From Gemmatimonadota bacterium (lineage in GTDB: Bacteria > Gemmatimonadota > Gemmatimonadetes > Gemmatimonadales > Gemmatimonadaceae): a DNA stretch of 44,309 nt. The notes under the pieces are model-generated. The model ran no database searches. It was not told where the DNA came from and worked only from the letters and a program-made list of their open reading frames with translations. This document shows, in pieces, positions 44,309 through 44,309 of the stretch (position 1 is the stretch's first letter; every line of letters starts with the position of its first letter). Where the stretch lies: the NCBI GenBank assembly GCA_028876525.1, contig JAGWRI010000145.1:1-44309 (forward strand). The letters run 5' to 3'. A program made the translations under genes and the position numbers.

Positions 44309-44309
44309 G

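Overview
This is a chromosomal segment from a high-GC (about 70% by eye), Gram-negative-type bacterium. Complete alternative complex III genes (actABCDEF), a divergent membrane pyrophosphatase, a TonB/ExbB/ExbD/ExbD set, an amino-sugar operon with a NagB-LmbE fusion, and very dense gene packing with ATGA/GTGA overlaps together suggest Gemmatimonadota or a close relative. That placement is an inference from gene content, since no rRNA is present. No phage, transposon or CRISPR array was found. The only RNA gene seen is tRNA-Ala(UGC).

Layout. 1-3304 (+): the end of a GH38 alpha-mannosidase, coupled to a membrane-anchored MutS-family ATPase. 3301-5192 (-): two Dpp/Opp-type ABC permeases. 5196-13355 (+): a peptide/sugar-type solute-binding lipoprotein, a heparinase II/III-like polysaccharide lyase with a C-terminal CBM9-like domain, a TrmJ-like RNA methyltransferase, a class III aminotransferase, an amidohydrolase with its metal ligands, and an adjacent paralogue that has lost them. 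13356-21450 (+): a regulatory gap with a perfect CRP-type palindrome, then the actA-F operon, closed by a strong intrinsic terminator. 21508-21755: an 8-bp tandem array, a 15-bp array, and tRNA-Ala. 21775-27506 (+): a peroxiredoxin, then an NtrC-type and an OmpR-type two-component system in tandem. 27642-31108 (+): TonB, ExbB (broken by an in-frame amber codon), two ExbD, a perfect terminator, and a second TonB-like protein. 31282-38270 (+): an APC permease, H+-pyrophosphatase, a second APC permease and a dicarboxylate-type symporter. 38267-43113 (-): an operon of A-type Fe-S carrier, NagB-LmbE fusion, sodium:solute symporter and BadF/NagK-type kinase. 43133-end (-): a class C beta-lactamase-fold serine hydrolase running off the window.

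How the parts fit together. The window combines respiration and energy conservation (ACIII passing quinol electrons onward, a pyrophosphate-driven proton pump, TonB energisation of the outer membrane) with scavenging of glycans, amino sugars, peptides and amino acids. The amino-sugar operon could take GlcNAc from import to fructose-6-phosphate without a NagA, if the LmbE domain deacetylates GlcNAc-6-P. The most useful leads are the amber codon in exbB, the CRP-like operator of the act operon, the active/inactive amidohydrolase pair with its aminotransferase, the GAFAGA variant in the NtrC-type regulator, a CTG start backed by a good promoter and Shine-Dalgarno sequence, and the tandem arrays upstream of tRNA-Ala.
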